From Caecibacter massiliensis (GTDB taxonomy: Bacteria > Bacillota > Negativicutes > Veillonellales > Megasphaeraceae): a stretch of 64,000 nucleotides of DNA. The stretch is from the NCBI GenBank assembly GCA_900095875.1, contig LT608311.1:1860001-1924000 (forward strand), in the 5' to 3' direction. The position numbers and the translations under genes were made by a program. The notes beneath the pieces were generated by a model. The model searched no databases. It was not told the DNA's origin and saw only the letters and a list, made by a program, of their open reading frames with translations. Each line of letters opens with the position of its first letter. Positions within the stretch are counted from its first letter, which is position 1. Shown one piece after another: positions 24,468 to 33,002 of this stretch.

Positions 24468-26426
24468 ATGAATCATCAGTACAAATCATATATGACAGGC
24501 ATTATTCTGGCTGCGATGGCCATGCCGGCCTATGCGGCAGCTGCTGGTATGGCACAGGCAGATACGCAGAACCTGCTCAGCAAAGACGTCGTCGTTACGG
24601 CTACCCGTACAGAAGCCGAAATAAAGACGGTTCCCAATACGGTAGAAGTCATTACGGCCGAAGACATCCAGAAGCTGGGGGCTACCGATGTCTACTCGGC
24701 ACTGCGGCTGGCAGATAATATACAGATCATGAACACGAGCACCGGGTTCGGCCACCGCGTTTCCATGCGCGGCATGGCCAGCAATCAGACGCTGATCCTC
24801 ATCAACGGCCAGCGCACGGCCATTGAAGATACGGCTACGACACAGAATCTGCTGGCCCTGGACCGGATCAACGTCAATACGATTGAACGCATTGAAATTG
24901 TCCGCGGCGCCGCTTCTGCCCAGTATGGCTCCGATGCGCTGGCCGGCGTCATCAATATCATCACCAAGAAATCGACAGGAAAACCGTCGGTCACTGTAGG
25001 GGCTACGACCGGTACGACGAACATGCAGAACTATTATCATATCGATTTGGGGAAACAGAGGAAATTCAGCGGCGTTTTTGATATGGATTTCTCTAAAGAC
25101 CGCCAGTGGACGGAACATAACGTATCGGGACTGCCCATCAAAAACCTGCAGGGGCCAAAACAGAATTATCGCTTCAGCGGGACCTATGAACTGGGCAAGG
25201 ATAAGAATTTAAATCTCGACCTGGGATATTATAAAGATAAGCTGACCGGCGACTGGAGCCACAAGGAATACAATACCGGTGCCTGGGGCGGTATCATCCG
25301 TCTGCAGGATGCCAAACTGGAAACGGAACGGCGCGATGCCAGCCTGAGCCTGACGGGGAAGAATAAAAAAGATGATTATATGATCCGCACATTCTACAGC
25401 AAGATGGATAAATTCCGGTTCCTGCCCTATACGGCCCTGGCAAAAGAAACGGGGGAAACCAATACCTACTCCGTCTGGGGCATTGAAGCCAAGAACAGCC
25501 ATAAAATCAACGGCAGTCATACCCTGACCTATGGCACGGAATATGACCGCTATCTCGTCGAAGGGGTCAATTTCGGTAAAAGCGGCGACAATGGCAAAGA
25601 CGTCAATACCTATGCCGCTTATATCCAGGATGAATGGCTGGCCGGCAACAAGTGGATCATCATCCCTGCCGTCCGCTACGACAAGCACAGTGAATTCGGC
25701 AGCAAGACGACACCGCATCTGGGCGTGACGTATCTTCTCAATGACAACAACCGGTTCAAAGCCAACTGGGGCAAAGGATTCAAGGCCCCGACGGTCAGTG
25801 AATTGTATATGGACTACACCCACATGGGCGTCCTGACCATGGGCAATCCGGATCTCCAGCCGGAAGAATCGACGAACTGGGACGTCAGCTATGAAGGCGA
25901 ATGGGGGAAGACCTTTGGCAAGGTGACCTATTTCCACAATACTATCGACAATATGATTTCCACCCATAGTGTCAGTGGTATGCGCGGCGTGAGCGAGTAT
26001 TACAACATCGACGGCACGACCAAGACCCACGGCATCGAACTGACCCTGGGGCGGAATCTGTCCAAACGCTGGGATATCAAGGCGACGAGCAACTGGACGA
26101 GTGCCAGCAATAAGTCGGCGTCAGCGGCTTCGTCAGCTCACGGCGTGGATGGCATAGCCGATAACATCACGACACTGCAGCTTACCTATGATGATCATAA
26201 GGCCAGCGGATATAATTTCACCATCTGGGAACAGTGGGTCAACAACTATTATGAAAGCGATTCCAACGACAAATATACCTATAACACCCTGAATTTTGTC
26301 GTAAACCGTAAATTCAATGACCGGTTCCGCCTGTTTGCCGGCGTAGATAATATTTTCGATAAGAAAATAGATGAAATTTATCTGGACGGGCGCATCTGGC
26401 GTGCCGGCATGGAATACCGGTTCTAA
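24468..26426 (+). CDS. TonB-dependent outer-membrane receptor 1 (iron/heme type)
   Basis: A 652-residue receptor starting at ATG 24468. A signal peptide (MAMPAYAAAAGMA) is followed by a TonB-box-like segment (KDVVVTATRTEAEIKTVPN) and the plug domain (DIQKLGATDVYSALRLADNI, IERIEIVRGAASAQYGSDA). The 22-strand barrel includes GKGFKAPTVSELYMDY and GNPDLQPEES and ends with the aromatic C-terminus MEYRF. It imports an iron chelate or heme using TonB energy. Its promoter carries both AraC repeats and a Fur box. It is probably monocistronic; the exbB unit has its own control region. Confidence 0.9.
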   Translation: MNHQYKSYMTGIILAAMAMPAYAAAAGMAQADTQNLLSKDVVVTATRTEAEIKTVPNTVEVITAEDIQKLGATDVYSALRLADNIQIMNTSTGFGHRVSMRGMASNQTLILINGQRTAIEDTATTQNLLALDRINVNTIERIEIVRGAASAQYGSDALAGVINIITKKSTGKPSVTVGATTGTTNMQNYYHIDLGKQRKFSGVFDMDFSKDRQWTEHNVSGLPIKNLQGPKQNYRFSGTYELGKDKNLNLDLGYYKDKLTGDWSHKEYNTGAWGGIIRLQDAKLETERRDASLSLTGKNKKDDYMIRTFYSKMDKFRFLPYTALAKETGETNTYSVWGIEAKNSHKINGSHTLTYGTEYDRYLVEGVNFGKSGDNGKDVNTYAAYIQDEWLAGNKWIIIPAVRYDKHSEFGSKTTPHLGVTYLLNDNNRFKANWGKGFKAPTVSELYMDYTHMGVLTMGNPDLQPEESTNWDVSYEGEWGKTFGKVTYFHNTIDNMISTHSVSGMRGVSEYYNIDGTTKTHGIELTLGRNLSKRWDIKATSNWTSASNKSASAASSAHGVDGIADNITTLQLTYDDHKASGYNFTIWEQWVNNYYESDSNDKYTYNTLNFVVNRKFNDRFRLFAGVDNIFDKKIDEIYLDGRIWRAGMEYRF

Positions 26427-26477
26427 AAAGGGTACGCCGTAACCGGCCTGGAAAAATCCGTGGACAGGGAAAAGAAA

Positions 26478-26511
26478 ATGTCCGATTGGAGCAGCCGATG
26501 ACTAATTGGAG
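26478..26511. promoter_or_regulatory. AraC-regulator site: direct repeats 20 bp apart before the exbB operon
   Basis: ATGTCCGATTGGAG (26478-26491) and ATGACTAATTGGAG (26498-26511), offset by 20 bases, lie 39 bases before a Fur box. This is nearly the same arrangement as upstream of receptor 1. Confidence 0.65.
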
Positions 26512-26549
26512 TAGAAAATATTGTTGAGATTTGATATCATGATTACAGG

Positions 26550-26564
26550 TGATAATTACTATCG
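26550..26564. promoter_or_regulatory. Fur-box-like site before the exbB operon
   Basis: TGATAATTACTATCG matches 13 of 15 Fur core positions and lies 20 bases before the small membrane-peptide start. Confidence 0.6.
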
Positions 26565-26583
26565 ATATTAAAAGGAGGACTTT

Positions 26584-26694
26584 ATGCACAAAATCAGAGG
26601 AGAAGTAGTCCGGGACGGAACCTGGGAATGCCTGGGATATACAGTGGCCTTGTGGCTGGGATTTGTATCGGTCGTTTCTTTTTTGTTCTGCTGA
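26584..26694 (+). CDS. 36-residue predicted membrane peptide heading the exbB operon
   Basis: ATG 26584 follows a near-ideal AAAAGGAGGACTTT ribosome site and encodes 36 residues. A charged N-terminus (MHKIRGEVVRDGTWE) precedes one hydrophobic segment (TVALWLGFVSVVSFLFC). It lies between the Fur/AraC control region and exbB, so it is the first gene of the transcript. I do not recognise a family. A small accessory subunit of the TonB-ExbB-ExbD motor is a reasonable guess; a leader peptide is the alternative. Confidence 0.65.
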   Translation: MHKIRGEVVRDGTWECLGYTVALWLGFVSVVSFLFC

Positions 26695-26751
26695 TATGCA
26701 GAGGTAGTACTACGCCTGAATACGGTATGGATTACAGAAGGAGTGGAAGTA

Positions 26752-27375
26752 ATGGAAGGGTTTTCTTATTTTTTGCATTTGTTTCATAGTGGTGGTATCG
26801 TCATGTATCCCCTGCTGCTCTTATCGCTGATTACGGTGGCCATTGCCGTCGAACGGTTTTCCTATTATAAAAAGAACCGCCGCCAGTCGAAGAAGTTCTT
26901 TACTGGTGTCCGCCATGCGGCGGCCCATCAGCAATGGGATATGGCCGGTGAAATCTGCCAGAGTTTTCCCACGGCGATCAGCCGCGTCGTAGAACAGGGC
27001 CTGCGCAATGATCAGAATGAAAAAGCCATGCGTCATGCCTTTATGGAACGCATGGCAGCAGAAGCCGTCGGGTTCCGCCGCTATCTCGATTATCTCAGCG
27101 CCATCGTCACCATCGCCCCGCTTCTGGGGCTGCTGGGAACCGTAACGGGGATGATCAATACCTTCAGTATCCTCGATAACGGTGCCGGTGCCGCAGCTAT
27201 TACCGGTGGCGTCGGGGAAGCACTGGTAGCGACGGCCAGCGGGTTGTGCGTGGCTATCCTGGCGTTCTGCGTCTATACCTATTTCAGCCATCAGCTCGAT
27301 GTCATCGTGACCGATACGGAAGGCCTGTGCGCCGATGTCCTGAATGCCAAGAAAGAAAGCTGGGGGAGAGCCTGA
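26752..27375 (+). CDS. exbB: ExbB/TolQ/MotA-type proton channel subunit
   Basis: A 207-residue protein with three membrane segments: one near the N-terminus (MYPLLLLSLITVAIAVERF) and two in the C-terminal half, which carry the family signature APLLGLLGTVTGMINTFS and GGVGEALVATASGLCVAILAF. With ExbD it uses the proton gradient to energise TonB. ATG 26752 is preferred over a GTG at 26743 because AAGGAG lies 7 bases upstream. It overlaps exbD by one base. Confidence 0.93.
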   Translation: MEGFSYFLHLFHSGGIVMYPLLLLSLITVAIAVERFSYYKKNRRQSKKFFTGVRHAAAHQQWDMAGEICQSFPTAISRVVEQGLRNDQNEKAMRHAFMERMAAEAVGFRRYLDYLSAIVTIAPLLGLLGTVTGMINTFSILDNGAGAAAITGGVGEALVATASGLCVAILAFCVYTYFSHQLDVIVTDTEGLCADVLNAKKESWGRA

Positions 27376-27779
27376 TGTTTCAAGATATGCGCATGAAAAA
27401 GAAACCTATTTTCATGATTATCCCCATGATAGATATTATCTTTTTCCTTCTCGTCTTCTTTATGATGAACAGCCTGCAGACTGTGGCCCAGAAAGCACTG
27501 TCCGTGCAGCTGCCCCAGGCGCAGAGTGCCAGTGCCCCTGTGCAGATGCCCATCATTCTGACCTTGGACAAGGAGGGCCATATTACACTGGACAATAAAC
27601 CTGTTACCATTGATGAAGCGTCGCAGCTGATGAAACAGCACATGACGGAAAATGCTAACGCTGCCGTCATTCTCCAGGCAGACAAGCAGACGGCACATGG
27701 ACAGGTCGTAGCCGTCATGGATATGCTGAAAGGAGCCGGCGTGAAACGGCTGGCTATCGCGGCAGAACAGAAGGGATAA
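27375..27779 (+). CDS. exbD: ExbD/TolR family protein
   Basis: A 134-residue protein with one N-terminal membrane helix holding the essential Asp (MIIPMIDIIFFLLVFFM) and a periplasmic domain ending in AVMDMLKGAGVKRLAIAAE, typical of ExbD. It starts within the exbB stop (TGATG), so translation is coupled. It forms the proton-conducting motor with ExbB that drives TonB. Confidence 0.93.
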   Translation: MFQDMRMKKKPIFMIIPMIDIIFFLLVFFMMNSLQTVAQKALSVQLPQAQSASAPVQMPIILTLDKEGHITLDNKPVTIDEASQLMKQHMTENANAAVILQADKQTAHGQVVAVMDMLKGAGVKRLAIAAEQKG

Positions 27780-27782
27780 TAC

Positions 27783-28646
27783 ATGACACGGATCATGACA
27801 TGGAAAAAAGCATATACTATTTCCCTGGCCGTACATGTAGTCGTCGCTGCCGTATTTGTTTTGCTGTGCGCCGGAGCCGTTATCCATCATGAACCGAAGA
27901 TGGTCGTCATCGATCTCGATTCGTCGGAACCGCAAAGCCAGGGAAGCGGCCATGCCGGCGGTGGCGGAGGTGGCAGTGCGGGTCAGACTCTTTTCCCGGA
28001 TAAACTGTCGGCTGCAGACATGGAAAAACGAGTGGAAGCAGTCACAGAGAATCAATCGGCCCTGCGTCCCCAGACTCCTGCTGCCGTACCGGCTGTGACA
28101 CCGGCAGCCGACGTGCCGCGGCAGGATGCAGCTCCGCAGGCTGCAGCACCGGCTCCACCTTCTGCGCCAGCTGCAGACGCCGGAAACGGGGGGGATTCTC
28201 CTGCCGGCGGCAGCAGTGGCAGCGGCGAAGGAACGGGAAGTGGCACGGGAACCGGTGACGGCAGTGGCAGCGGTGATGGCGCCGGAGACGGGACCGGCGA
28301 CGGCCAGGGATATGGCGACGGTTCTGGTGATGGACAGGGAAGCGGCGACAGCCAGACACCGGGTACAGGAACGGGACCGTTCGATATCGATGGATGGCAG
28401 GCGGCGGTCAATGCCAATAAAAATTATCCGCTCATGGCAGTCAAACGGAATCTGCAGGGGACCGTCACGATTCAGACGACCCTTGATGCCGGTGGGAATT
28501 GCCTGGGAGTATCTGTTGCAGGCAGTTCCGGGCAGAGTCTGCTCGATGATGCTGCTGTCCGTGCGGCCTATGCCTCCTGCCCCTATCCCAATCCCACGGG
28601 CAGCACCGTGACTATCACGACAAATGTAAATTTCCGCCTGAATTAG
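27783..28646 (+). CDS. tonB: TonB energy transducer with glycine-rich linker
   Basis: A 287-residue protein. An N-terminal membrane anchor (about residues 9-32) is followed by a long linker, then a C-terminal TonB domain of about 85 residues (NYPLMAVKRNLQGTVTIQTT, with the YP motif). Canonical TonB linkers are Pro-Glu/Pro-Lys repeats. Here an Ala/Pro stretch gives way to roughly 60 residues dominated by Gly, Ser, Asp and Thr (such as GDGSGSGDGAGDGTGDGQG). The linker spans the periplasm to reach the receptors. It follows exbD by 3 bases. Confidence 0.88.
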   Translation: MTRIMTWKKAYTISLAVHVVVAAVFVLLCAGAVIHHEPKMVVIDLDSSEPQSQGSGHAGGGGGGSAGQTLFPDKLSAADMEKRVEAVTENQSALRPQTPAAVPAVTPAADVPRQDAAPQAAAPAPPSAPAADAGNGGDSPAGGSSGSGEGTGSGTGTGDGSGSGDGAGDGTGDGQGYGDGSGDGQGSGDSQTPGTGTGPFDIDGWQAAVNANKNYPLMAVKRNLQGTVTIQTTLDAGGNCLGVSVAGSSGQSLLDDAAVRAAYASCPYPNPTGSTVTITTNVNFRLN

Positions 28647-28710
28647 GCGATACAGACACGCAGATGATATACCGTTACATAAGCTATCTAGTATTAATGA
28701 GGTGAGACGA

Positions 28711-29229
28711 ATGAAAACAATCGTAGTATATTCTACCCGTACGGGCAATACCAAAAAAGTGGCCGAAGCCATAGCGGCGGCTCTTCCGCCGGGCACGCCC
28801 TGCCAGCCGTTGGCAGATGAACCGGATCTGACGGCGTACGACTGCGTATTCCTGGGGTTCTGGGTGGACCGCGGTACGGCCAATCAGGAGGCGCAGGATG
28901 TCATCCGCACTCTGAAAAATGACCACATATGTCTCTTTGCTACCCTGGGTGCCAATCCTAAGTCGGAGCATGCTGCCAGCAGCCTGAAACAGGCTGAAGC
29001 GCTCCTGCCGGACGGAAAATCGGCAGACGGGACCTTTATCTGCCAGGGAGCCGTCGATCCGAAAGTGATTGAAATGATGTACAAGAAATTTCCTGCCGGG
29101 TCGCCCCACGGACGGTCTCCGGAGCGGGACGCACTTCATGCAGAAGCGGCAAAACACCCTGATGCGGCCGATCTCAGTCAGGCGGCAGCGTTTGCCCGGG
29201 ATGTGTACTGCCGCATAACGGAGGGATGA
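28711..29229 (+). CDS. Flavodoxin-family protein of the heme locus
   Basis: A 172-residue protein beginning MKTIVVYSTRTGNTKKVAEA, with the STRTGNT phosphate-binding loop for FMN, and FLGFWVDRGTAN in the second FMN loop. ATG 28711 is preferred over GTG 28702, which overlaps the GAGGTGA ribosome site. It ends 1 base before the HutW-like gene. HutW/ChuW enzymes need low-potential electrons, so this flavodoxin is the likely donor; that link is inferred from adjacency. Confidence 0.85.
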   Translation: MKTIVVYSTRTGNTKKVAEAIAAALPPGTPCQPLADEPDLTAYDCVFLGFWVDRGTANQEAQDVIRTLKNDHICLFATLGANPKSEHAASSLKQAEALLPDGKSADGTFICQGAVDPKVIEMMYKKFPAGSPHGRSPERDALHAEAAKHPDAADLSQAAAFARDVYCRITEG

Positions 29230-29230
29230 C

Positions 29231-30784
29231 ATGAATCTGGAAACGTATTATCAATCCTTGTCGGCAGAGGAACGGGCTCTGCAATTCGGAGTAGAGACAG
29301 CAGATCCGCTTACGGGGGCTTTCCCCCGCAAGCGTGTCGTTCATGCGGGACTGCAGGGACAGGTGCTGCCGGCAGATCAGGCCCAGGATATATGGCAGCG
29401 CCTGATGGCACAGCGCCCGGACCGGACCCGGCTGCAGACGGCGTATATCCATATCCCGTTCTGCAAGACCAAATGCCTCTACTGCGGCTTTTTCCAGAAT
29501 GGGACCAATCAGGACGAAGAAGACCACTATATCGACTGCCTCGTACAGGAACTGGAAATGGCAGCGGACCAGCCACGGCTGCGGGACGGACTCATTCACG
29601 CCGTCTTCATCGGTGGCGGTACGCCGACGTCTCTGTCGGCTGCCAATGCGCGGCGGCTGCTGCAGACTATCCGGTGCTGCCTGCCTCTGGCCAACGATTA
29701 CGAACTGACACTGGAAGGCCGTATCCATGATCTGGTACCGGAGAAAATGGAAACCTGGCTCCGCTATGGCGTCAACCGCGTGTCTTTGGGCGTACAGTCC
29801 TTCCACACGCAGATACGGCGTCAGGTGGGACGCCTCGATGACCAGGATACGGTCCTGAAGAATCTGGCGGCCCTCAAAGCGTATGAACAATGCGCCGTGG
29901 TCATCGACCTCATCTATGGCCTGCCCGGTCAGACAGAACGGGTATGGAAAGAAGACCTCGATGCCCTGGTTGCATCCGGTGTCGATGGCGCGGACTTGTA
30001 TCAGCTCAATGTCTTTGAAGACAGTGACCTCAGCCGGGCTATCGAAAGCGGCCGCCTTCCCCCGGCCGCGACGACAGAAGAGGAAGCACATCTCTTTGCT
30101 TTGGCCAGGGATTATATGGACCGTCACGCCTGGAAACGGCTGAACATCTGTCACTGGAGCTGCAGCAACCGGGAACGGAGCCTGTACAACTGCCTGGCCC
30201 GCAGCCATGCCGCCATGTTTCCTTTTGGAAGCGGTGCCGGTGGCCATATTGATGGCTATTCGACAATGCTGCACCGTTCGCTCCTGCCCTATGAAGCAAT
30301 GATAGAACATGGGCAGAAACCCTTCATGGCCTTGATAAAACAAAATGATTTGCAAAATCTGGTTGATACGGTCCAGCATCAGCTCGAACAGGGATATCTG
30401 AATCTGGATGGCCTGGCTGCGGCAAGACCGGAACTGGCCGGACTGCGCTGGCTGTACCAGTTATGGGAAAAGCGGGGACTCGTACAGGATACGGGCGTCC
30501 TATGCAAACTGACGGCAGCCGGTGAATTCTGGCAGGTCAATGTGACGCAGACGACGTTGGAATGTATGCAGTATCTCCTGACAGGTAAAAACGGTCTGGC
30601 TATGGAAGGCATTGCGGCACAAGATTCACAGAAAGTCCGCGATATCGTTGCCCGGATGAAGGCTATGAAAAAACATTCCGGTGGCATGACAGATAAAATC
30701 AGGGCCATGCAGCTTATGGCAGAAACGATGAAGCAGCTGCGTCCTGATGAAATCCAGGCGGTCATGAAACACATGATGGACTAA
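29231..30784 (+). CDS. hutW: HutW/ChuW-like radical-SAM enzyme for anaerobic heme degradation
   Basis: A 517-residue HemN-like protein with the cluster motif CKTKCLYC (near residue 78), the GGGTPTSL SAM loop and VSLGVQSFHTQIRR. The region around NICHWSCSNRERSLYNCLA with PFGSGAGGHIDGYS fits the heme-utilisation branch (HutW/ChuW) rather than coproporphyrinogen dehydrogenase HemN/HemW. ChuW opens the heme ring by SAM-dependent methyl transfer without oxygen, releasing iron. The protein is 50-70 residues longer than typical, with a charged helical C-terminus (from about residue 450). The flavodoxin gene is directly upstream. Confidence 0.85.
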   Translation: MNLETYYQSLSAEERALQFGVETADPLTGAFPRKRVVHAGLQGQVLPADQAQDIWQRLMAQRPDRTRLQTAYIHIPFCKTKCLYCGFFQNGTNQDEEDHYIDCLVQELEMAADQPRLRDGLIHAVFIGGGTPTSLSAANARRLLQTIRCCLPLANDYELTLEGRIHDLVPEKMETWLRYGVNRVSLGVQSFHTQIRRQVGRLDDQDTVLKNLAALKAYEQCAVVIDLIYGLPGQTERVWKEDLDALVASGVDGADLYQLNVFEDSDLSRAIESGRLPPAATTEEEAHLFALARDYMDRHAWKRLNICHWSCSNRERSLYNCLARSHAAMFPFGSGAGGHIDGYSTMLHRSLLPYEAMIEHGQKPFMALIKQNDLQNLVDTVQHQLEQGYLNLDGLAAARPELAGLRWLYQLWEKRGLVQDTGVLCKLTAAGEFWQVNVTQTTLECMQYLLTGKNGLAMEGIAAQDSQKVRDIVARMKAMKKHSGGMTDKIRAMQLMAETMKQLRPDEIQAVMKHMMD

Positions 30785-30798
30785 GCTACCTCCTTCAT

Positions 30799-30915
30799 TG
30801 CAGCGGAAGAGTCATTCCCTTCCCTTGACAGTAGTCTTTTCCGCTGCAGTTTTCATAGAAAGACGGCACGTTGTCAGGTCGTATCTCCTCCCTGGGAACG
30901 TGCCGTCTTTATTTG
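30799..30915 (+). terminator. Two tandem terminators after the hutW-like gene
   Basis: The first hairpin pairs TGCAGCGGAA (30799-30808) with TTCCGCTGCA (30839-30848). The second has a perfect 14-bp stem (30859-30872 with 30897-30910) and a T-rich tail. Confidence 0.75.
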
Positions 30916-30951
30916 TTAGAAAACTGTAATAAATATATGAATTAAAAATAA

Positions 30952-30966
30952 TGATATTAACAATCG
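30952..30966. promoter_or_regulatory. Weak Fur-box-like site before the heme ABC operon
   Basis: TGATATTAACAATCG matches 11 of 15 Fur core positions, about 60 bases ahead of the hmuT-like gene. It sits in A+T-rich DNA, so chance is possible. No AraC-type repeats were found here. Confidence 0.35.
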
Positions 30967-31023
30967 ATAACAATATTTGTACAATGGTCCCATAGTGATT
31001 TTATGAACAAAGGAGGGAATTTC

Positions 31024-31989
31024 TTGCAACATATACTGAAAGGAATCATTGCCATCGTCTGCCTGATTATCCTGGGAATCGTGGCCTATCTCATGATGAC
31101 GCCACAAGATACGGCACGACAGGCACAGACCCGCCAGGTTACCGATGCGACAGGGCAGGAACTGACCATACCGGTCCATCCGCATCGTGTCGTCTTTCTC
31201 AATGTATCCAATCTGGATCTGTATTATGCGGCTGGTGGCAGAGATACCATCGCAGGGAAACCGACGTCGGATTCTATGTCGCCGGAACTAGCCGATGCCA
31301 TGAAAGACGTACCGGCTGTGGGCATTATCCATAGCCCGAATATGGAAACGATTTTGTCCCTGAAGCCCGATCTGGTCATCGGTGTCAATGTGCCGTTCCA
31401 CAACCAGATACGGCAGACGCTGGAACAAAACGGTATTCCACTGTATATTAATTCACTTGATTCGCTGGAAGATACGGAAAAAACACTCCGCTTTTTCGGC
31501 GAACTGACCGGCAAGGAAGGAGAAGCCAACGCCAGAGCTGATGAAATCAAAAAACGGTGTGATGCCGTCGTAGAGGCTGCTTCCCATGAAACGAGTCCAA
31601 GGAGTCTTATCGTATTCAGCTCGCCGGAGAGCAATAACATGGCTACATCATACAGCTTCTCCGGAGATTTGCTGAAGCGGCTCCACGGTACTAATATTGC
31701 CGATCTGGACAGTTCCCTCCAGGGGCCTTATGTGCCGCTCAGCATGGAATATGTTATCAAAAACGATCCCCAGATCATTTTCATCATTTCCATGGGACAG
31801 AGCGCAGACGAACTGAAGCGGTTCCGTCAGTCCATGAGCGACAGTGATGCCTGGAGCCAGGTGACGGCTGTCCGGGAGGGGCGGGTGTATGAGCTTCCGG
31901 CCCGTCTGTTTACGGTCAATCCGGGAAGCCACATTGCCGATGCCATGGAATATATGTCCCAGTGCCTGTATCAAGGAGGAACCTTATGA
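31024..31989 (+). CDS. hmuT: Heme/iron-chelate ABC transporter substrate-binding protein
   Basis: About 321 residues of the FepB/HmuT type III binding-protein fold: VTDATGQELTIPVHPHRVV at the domain start, SLKPDLVIGVN in the middle and VREGRVYELP near the end. An N-terminal hydrophobic segment (GIIAIVCLIILGIVAYLMM) has no lipobox Cys, so the protein is probably held in the periplasm by an uncleaved anchor. TTG 31024 is preferred because AAAGGAGGG lies 7 bases upstream; an ATG at 31003 has no ribosome site. It overlaps the permease gene by 4 bases. Confidence 0.87.
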   Translation: MQHILKGIIAIVCLIILGIVAYLMMTPQDTARQAQTRQVTDATGQELTIPVHPHRVVFLNVSNLDLYYAAGGRDTIAGKPTSDSMSPELADAMKDVPAVGIIHSPNMETILSLKPDLVIGVNVPFHNQIRQTLEQNGIPLYINSLDSLEDTEKTLRFFGELTGKEGEANARADEIKKRCDAVVEAASHETSPRSLIVFSSPESNNMATSYSFSGDLLKRLHGTNIADLDSSLQGPYVPLSMEYVIKNDPQIIFIISMGQSADELKRFRQSMSDSDAWSQVTAVREGRVYELPARLFTVNPGSHIADAMEYMSQCLYQGGTL

Positions 31990-33002
31990 CTGGTATATAT
32001 GACGACAGAGTCAAAACAAGACAGACACGGCGGCTGGCCGTCATCCTGCTGGGCTGTGTACTGCTGCTGATCATCCTCGTCCTGGCCGTCATGGCCGGAG
32101 CCGTGACGATTCCCGTCCGGGATGTCTGGCTGGCCCTTACGGCACCGGGAACGACCGAGGATTACCGTATTATTTATACCCTGCGCATGCCCCGCGTCAT
32201 CTGTGCCGCTCTGGCCGGCGCCAATCTGGCCTTGTCCGGATGCATCCTCCAGGGAATCCTGCGCAATCCGCTGGCTGATCCGGGCATCATCGGCATCTCT
32301 GCCGGAGCCGGACTGGCCGCCATGGCCCTGATGATGCTGGCACCCAGCCTTACGGCACTGGTGCCGCTGGCTGCTTTTGCCGGGGCACTGGGGGCGGCGG
32401 CTGTCGTATTCCTGCTGGCCTGGGAACGGGGCGTCAACCCCTTGCGCCTCGTTCTGGCCGGCGTCGCCGTGGCCGCATTTTTTGGAGGCGGCATGACCGC
32501 CCTTTCCGTATTCTTTTCCGATAAAGTGCAGGGGACCGTATCGTGGCTGGCCGGCGGATTTGCCGGTGCCAGCTGGCAGAGCGTGCGCATGATCGTGCCG
32601 TACAGTGTCATCGGCATCATAGGGACGCTGTGCCTGTACCGCCGGCTCAATGCCCTGCAGCTCGGCGACGACGTGGCCCGCACCCTGGGCGTACACGTAG
32701 ACCGGACGCGGACGATGCTCATCGCCCTGGCGGCCCTGCTGGCAGCATCGGCTGTCAGCGTCGCCGGACTCCTGGGATTCGTCGGTCTCATCGTGCCCCA
32801 CGTCATGCGCCTGGTTGTCGGTTCCGATTTTGAGCCCCTGCTGCCATGTTCGGCCCTGTTCGGGGCAATCCTCGTAGCCGGCGCCGATATTGCAGCCCGT
32901 ACGCTGTTCAGCCCCATGGAAGTGCCTGTAGGCATTTTCATGTCCTTCATCGGCGCGCCCTTTTTCCTCTACTTATTGAAAAGGAGGATGAGAGCCTCAT
33001 GA
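31986..33002 (+). CDS. hmuU: FecCD-family permease of the heme/iron-chelate ABC importer
   Basis: A 338-residue polytopic protein with FecCD features: RMPRVICAALAGANLALSG near the N-terminus, NPLADPGIIGISAGAGL, and FVGLIVPHVMRLVVGSDF in the coupling region. It forms the inner-membrane channel. ATG 31986 follows AAGGAGG and overlaps the preceding stop (ATGA). The next gene starts within this gene's stop in the same way, so hmuTUV are tightly coupled. Confidence 0.93.
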   Translation: MTGIYDDRVKTRQTRRLAVILLGCVLLLIILVLAVMAGAVTIPVRDVWLALTAPGTTEDYRIIYTLRMPRVICAALAGANLALSGCILQGILRNPLADPGIIGISAGAGLAAMALMMLAPSLTALVPLAAFAGALGAAAVVFLLAWERGVNPLRLVLAGVAVAAFFGGGMTALSVFFSDKVQGTVSWLAGGFAGASWQSVRMIVPYSVIGIIGTLCLYRRLNALQLGDDVARTLGVHVDRTRTMLIALAALLAASAVSVAGLLGFVGLIVPHVMRLVVGSDFEPLLPCSALFGAILVAGADIAARTLFSPMEVPVGIFMSFIGAPFFLYLLKRRMRAS

